From assembly GCA_014377055.1 (NCBI GenBank), contig JACMQJ010000534.1, positions 1 to 8,588 of the forward strand: a stretch of 8,588 bases of DNA. Reading direction: 5' to 3'. The notes under the pieces are model-generated. The model was not told the DNA's origin. It was given only the letters and a program-made list of their open reading frames with translations, and ran no database searches. The stretch's first letter is position 1. Each line of letters opens with the position of its first letter. This DNA is from Candidatus Sericytochromatia bacterium. Lineage in GTDB: Bacteria > Cyanobacteriota > Sericytochromatia > UBA7694 > JACMQJ01. The translations under genes and the position numbers were made by a program. Of this stretch, positions 7,083 through 8,588 are shown in pieces.

Positions 7083-7088
7083 ATTATA
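7083..7088 (-). promoter_or_regulatory. candidate -10 element of the fecR operon
   Basis: TATAAT on the minus strand, preceded by TG, about 100 bp before the FecR ATG. No clear -35; an A-rich tract lies where one would sit. The inverted repeat at 7051-7070 would fall just downstream of the transcription start. A second, weaker possibility is GATAAT on the minus strand at 7045-7040. Confidence 0.4.
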
Positions 7089-7146
7089 CATTGACTAGTT
7101 AGTTTTTTTTAGTTTGTGAAGAAAGTTTTTATTTTTAAATAAAAAC

Positions 7147-7174
7147 TTGACACGAGTAAAGAATAAAGTATAAT
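7147..7174 (+). promoter_or_regulatory. consensus sigma70 promoter of the tRNA gene
   Basis: A perfect TTGACA (7147-7152) and a perfect TATAAT (7169-7174) are 16 bp apart. Initiation would fall near 7181, about 10 nt before the mature tRNA. This is by far the strongest promoter in the window, as expected for a stable RNA. rnhB may be read from it too. Confidence 0.9.
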
Positions 7175-7190
7175 TCCTTAATGTCAAAGC

Positions 7191-7267
7191 GGGGGTATAG
7201 CTCAGTTGGTTAGAGCGCCTGACTCATAATCAGGATGTCACAAGTTCAAGTCTTGTTTCCCCCACCA
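7191..7267 (+). tRNA. elongator-type tRNA with CAT anticodon (tRNA-Met or lysidine-modified tRNA-Ile2)
   Basis: A 77-nt cloverleaf folds cleanly. Acceptor GGGGGTA pairs with TTCCCCC except for a T6-T67 mismatch; D-stem GCTC/GAGC; anticodon stem CCTGA/TCAGG with loop CTCATAA (anticodon CAT); 5-nt variable loop; T-stem ACAAG/CTTGT with loop TTCAAGT; discriminator A and encoded CCA. The G1-C72 pair and the absence of the three G-C pairs at the anticodon stem base exclude initiator tRNA. CAT is read as Met, or as Ile (AUA) after TilS modifies C34; sequence inspection does not settle which. Confidence 0.95.
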
Positions 7268-7323
7268 TTAATCACAAAATTTAATCCATAAATCTGGCAA
7301 TAAATAAAAATCAGCATAAAAAT

Positions 7324-7935
7324 ATGAATCAATTATTAGAATATGAAAAAAAATTATGGAACGAATATAATTTTATAGCTGGCGTTGATGAAGTTGGTCG
7401 TGGATGTCTAGCTGGTCCTGTAGTTGCTGGAGTAGTTATCTTACCGAAATCAGATAATATATTATCTAAATTAAAATATGTTAATGATTCAAAATTATTA
7501 AGCTCAAAAAAAAGACGTGAGTTATTTAGCATAATTCAAGAATCAGCTATTGATTATGGTGTAGGTATTGTTTCAGCAAATGTTATTGATCAAATAAATA
7601 TTTTGCAAGCAACATTTTTGTCCATGAGAAGAGCATTAGCATCTTTATCAAGTGAATATAATTATATTTTGGTGGATGGTAATAAAACAATACCAAGAGT
7701 AGATACGGCTCAGATGTGTATTATTAAAGGTGATTCAAAAAGCTTATCAATAGCAGCAGCATCTATCTTGGCCAAAGTTATTAGAGATGAAATCATGATC
7801 GAAATAGATAAAAATTATGTTGGATTTTCATTTGAAAAACATAAGGGCTATGGGACAAAAATTCATATAGAAGCTATAAAAAAATTTGGACTGACAGATA
7901 TACATCGTGTCAGTTTTTGCAAAAATTTTAGTTAG
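7324..7935 (+). CDS. rnhB: ribonuclease HII
   Basis: 203 residues, normal length for bacterial RNase HII, which cuts RNA in RNA-DNA hybrids and starts removal of single ribonucleotides from DNA. Key features: FIAGVDEVGRGCLAGPVVAG with catalytic D22 and E23 and the GRG motif at 25-27; NDSKLLSSKKRREL (about 54-66); ILVDGN with D118; IKGDSKSLSIAAASILAKVIRDE with D155 as the fourth acid; then HKGYGTKIHIEAIKKFG and the terminal IHRVSF. All active-site residues are present. The ATG is the only reasonable start (an in-frame stop lies 42 bp upstream), yet no Shine-Dalgarno is visible before it. It begins 56 bp after the tRNA with no terminator between, so it is probably cotranscribed with it. Confidence 0.96.
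   Translation: MNQLLEYEKKLWNEYNFIAGVDEVGRGCLAGPVVAGVVILPKSDNILSKLKYVNDSKLLSSKKRRELFSIIQESAIDYGVGIVSANVIDQINILQATFLSMRRALASLSSEYNYILVDGNKTIPRVDTAQMCIIKGDSKSLSIAAASILAKVIRDEIMIEIDKNYVGFSFEKHKGYGTKIHIEAIKKFGLTDIHRVSFCKNFS
7890..7918 (+). terminator. terminator-like hairpin inside the 3' end of rnhB
   Basis: ACTGACA (7890-7896) pairs perfectly with TGTCAGT (7908-7914) around an 11-nt loop and runs into further T residues. It lies within the coding sequence, 17 bp before the stop codon, over the conserved IHRVSF codons. It may be chance, or a weak terminator or 3' stabilising hairpin; no other terminator is seen before the next gene. Confidence 0.4.
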
Positions 7936-7938
7936 AAT

Positions 7939-7967
7939 GTTACAGGATTTAATATTATTTGGATAAT
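7939..7967 (+). promoter_or_regulatory. candidate promoter of the cupin gene
   Basis: GTTACA (7939-7944) and GATAAT (7962-7967) are 17 bp apart and match 4 and 5 of 6 sigma70 consensus bases. The start would be near 7974, leaving a leader of about 60 nt. The position just past rnhB supports a separate unit. Confidence 0.42.
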
Positions 7968-8035
7968 AGAAAATTAGAAAAAACTAAGTTTATTAGTAAA
8001 TCAAATTTTTTATTAAAAAAAGGAACAAAATAATT

Positions 8036-8359
8036 ATGACTAGTAACATTTTTAATAAAGTTAGTTCTTTATCATCACCAGTAGGAACAATGGGACAAAA
8101 ACTTCTTGCCTCGGGTCAAAATATTTCTATGCGTTTATGGGAAAACGAGAAGCCTGAAGCAAGTAGAGAATATTCAATCAGAGAATATGAAACTGTTGGC
8201 TATGTAATCAGTGGTAAAGCAGAACTAAATATTGATGAGCAAAAAATTACCTTGGAAACTGGCGACTCATGGGTTGTCCCAAAGGGTGCAAAGCATTTTT
8301 ATGCTATTCTTGAAAATTTTACTGCTGTTGAGGCAACATATCCGCCAGCTGAAAAATAA
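8036..8359 (+). CDS. small cupin-domain protein lacking motif 1 histidines
   Basis: 107 residues forming a single cupin barrel, cytoplasmic, with no signal peptide. Cupin motif 2 is clear: GDSWVVPKGAKHFYAI, with P82, G84 and H87. Motif 1 should carry His-x-His before a Glu; the equivalent stretch, SREYSIREYETVGYVISGKAEL, has no histidine, so the usual three-His metal site is incomplete. The conserved-looking segments MGQKLLASG, SMRLWENEKP and ETVGYVISGKAEL resemble, from memory, small cyanobacterial cupin proteins of unknown role. It may bind a ligand without metal or act as a sensor or structural cupin. The ATG has AAGGA 11 nt upstream. It follows rnhB by 100 bp on the same strand and is followed at once by the tandem hairpin repeat, which might serve as its transcript end. 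Confidence 0.85.
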   Translation: MTSNIFNKVSSLSSPVGTMGQKLLASGQNISMRLWENEKPEASREYSIREYETVGYVISGKAELNIDEQKITLETGDSWVVPKGAKHFYAILENFTAVEATYPPAEK

Positions 8360-8361
8360 GT

Positions 8362-8455
8362 TTTTAGCCACGAATTACTCGAATAAGGACAAATAAGAGT
8401 AAATATTTCAAGAAATTATATGTGTTAATCTGTGGCTAAAAGACCTTAAAAAATA
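8362..8455 (+). repeat. 94-bp hairpin-forming intergenic repeat, copy 1
   Basis: The unit opens with TTTTAGCCAC (8362-8371), which pairs exactly with GTGGCTAAAA (8432-8441), extended by a G-T pair, one mismatch and four more pairs. A 14-bp AT-rich linker completes it. It differs from copy 2 at only four positions (8398-8400 and 8425). It begins 2 bp past the cupin stop codon. No reading frame of note. Confidence 0.88.
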
Positions 8456-8549
8456 TTTTAGCCACGAATTACTCGAATAAGGACAAATAAGGACAAATAT
8501 TTCAAGAAATTATATGTGATAATCTGTGGCTAAAAGACCTTAAAAAATA
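8456..8549 (+). repeat. 94-bp hairpin-forming intergenic repeat, copy 2
   Basis: Direct tandem copy, identical to copy 1 at 90 of 94 positions, with the same arms (8456-8465 and 8526-8535). Identity continues 5 bp past the unit, to 8554. Inside, AAGGACAAAT occurs twice in perfect tandem (8479-8488 and 8489-8498); in copy 1 the second 10-mer has drifted. The 8555-8588 stretch beyond shows nothing recognisable. Confidence 0.88.
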
Positions 8550-8588
8550 TTTTATTATTTATCAATAAAAAACACTTCTGAAAATAAA

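Noticed and set aside
7329..7532. 67-codon minus-strand open frame
   Set aside because: Antisense to the catalytic N-terminus of RNase HII; a shadow.
8362..8554. CRISPR array
   Set aside because: Only two units, the whole 94-bp unit is repeated with no unique spacers, and no cas gene is near.

Overview
The window is AT-rich throughout, both in and between genes, and looks like ordinary bacterial chromosome rather than a phage or plasmid. Three things point to the cyanobacterial lineage, most likely a non-photosynthetic relative such as Melainabacteria/Vampirovibrionia. RecG carries an N-terminal extension of about 120 residues, as cyanobacterial RecG does. A PATAN (DUF4388) protein is present. 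The small cupin protein resembles ones I recall from cyanobacteria. This placement is inference: there is no rRNA here, and I could not run a search.

Left part (1-3067). recG lies on the minus strand, with its last codons off the left edge and a TTG start backed by a strong Shine-Dalgarno. A 224-bp gap with outward-facing promoter candidates separates it from dgkA (diacylglycerol/undecaprenol kinase family) on the plus strand. dgkA ends in a clear rho-independent terminator that also serves the convergent gene to its right.

Middle (3082-6982, all minus strand). Reading right to left there is a tightly spaced run of four genes: a secreted FecR-domain protein, a PATAN plus Roadblock/LC7 protein (TTG start with a perfect AGGAGG), a DUF4870/Tic20-like membrane protein, and a MEMO-family protein (AmmeMemoRadiSam protein B). 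Gaps are 16, 6 and 32 bp, so they are probably one operon. A fifth minus-strand gene, a Gly/Ser-rich protein with hydrophobic C-terminal segments that I do not recognise, follows after 130 bp and may have its own promoter. The PATAN-Roadblock protein is the most intriguing gene: these domains belong to signalling that acts on small GTPases and type IV pilus or motility machinery, and here they sit with envelope proteins.

Right part (6983-8588). A 208-bp divergent region holds a perfect 9-bp inverted repeat (operator candidate), a candidate minus-strand -10, and a consensus sigma70 promoter driving a CAT-anticodon elongator-type tRNA. rnhB (RNase HII) follows 56 bp later with no visible Shine-Dalgarno, suggesting a tRNA-mRNA cotranscript. 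A terminator-like hairpin lies inside the last codons of rnhB. A small cupin gene comes next, lacking the usual metal-binding histidines of motif 1. The window ends with two head-to-tail 94-bp copies of a hairpin-forming intergenic repeat.

I see no defence system, CRISPR array, transposase or prophage gene. The items most worth following up are the FecR/PATAN-Roadblock/DUF4870/MEMO operon and the tandem hairpin repeat.
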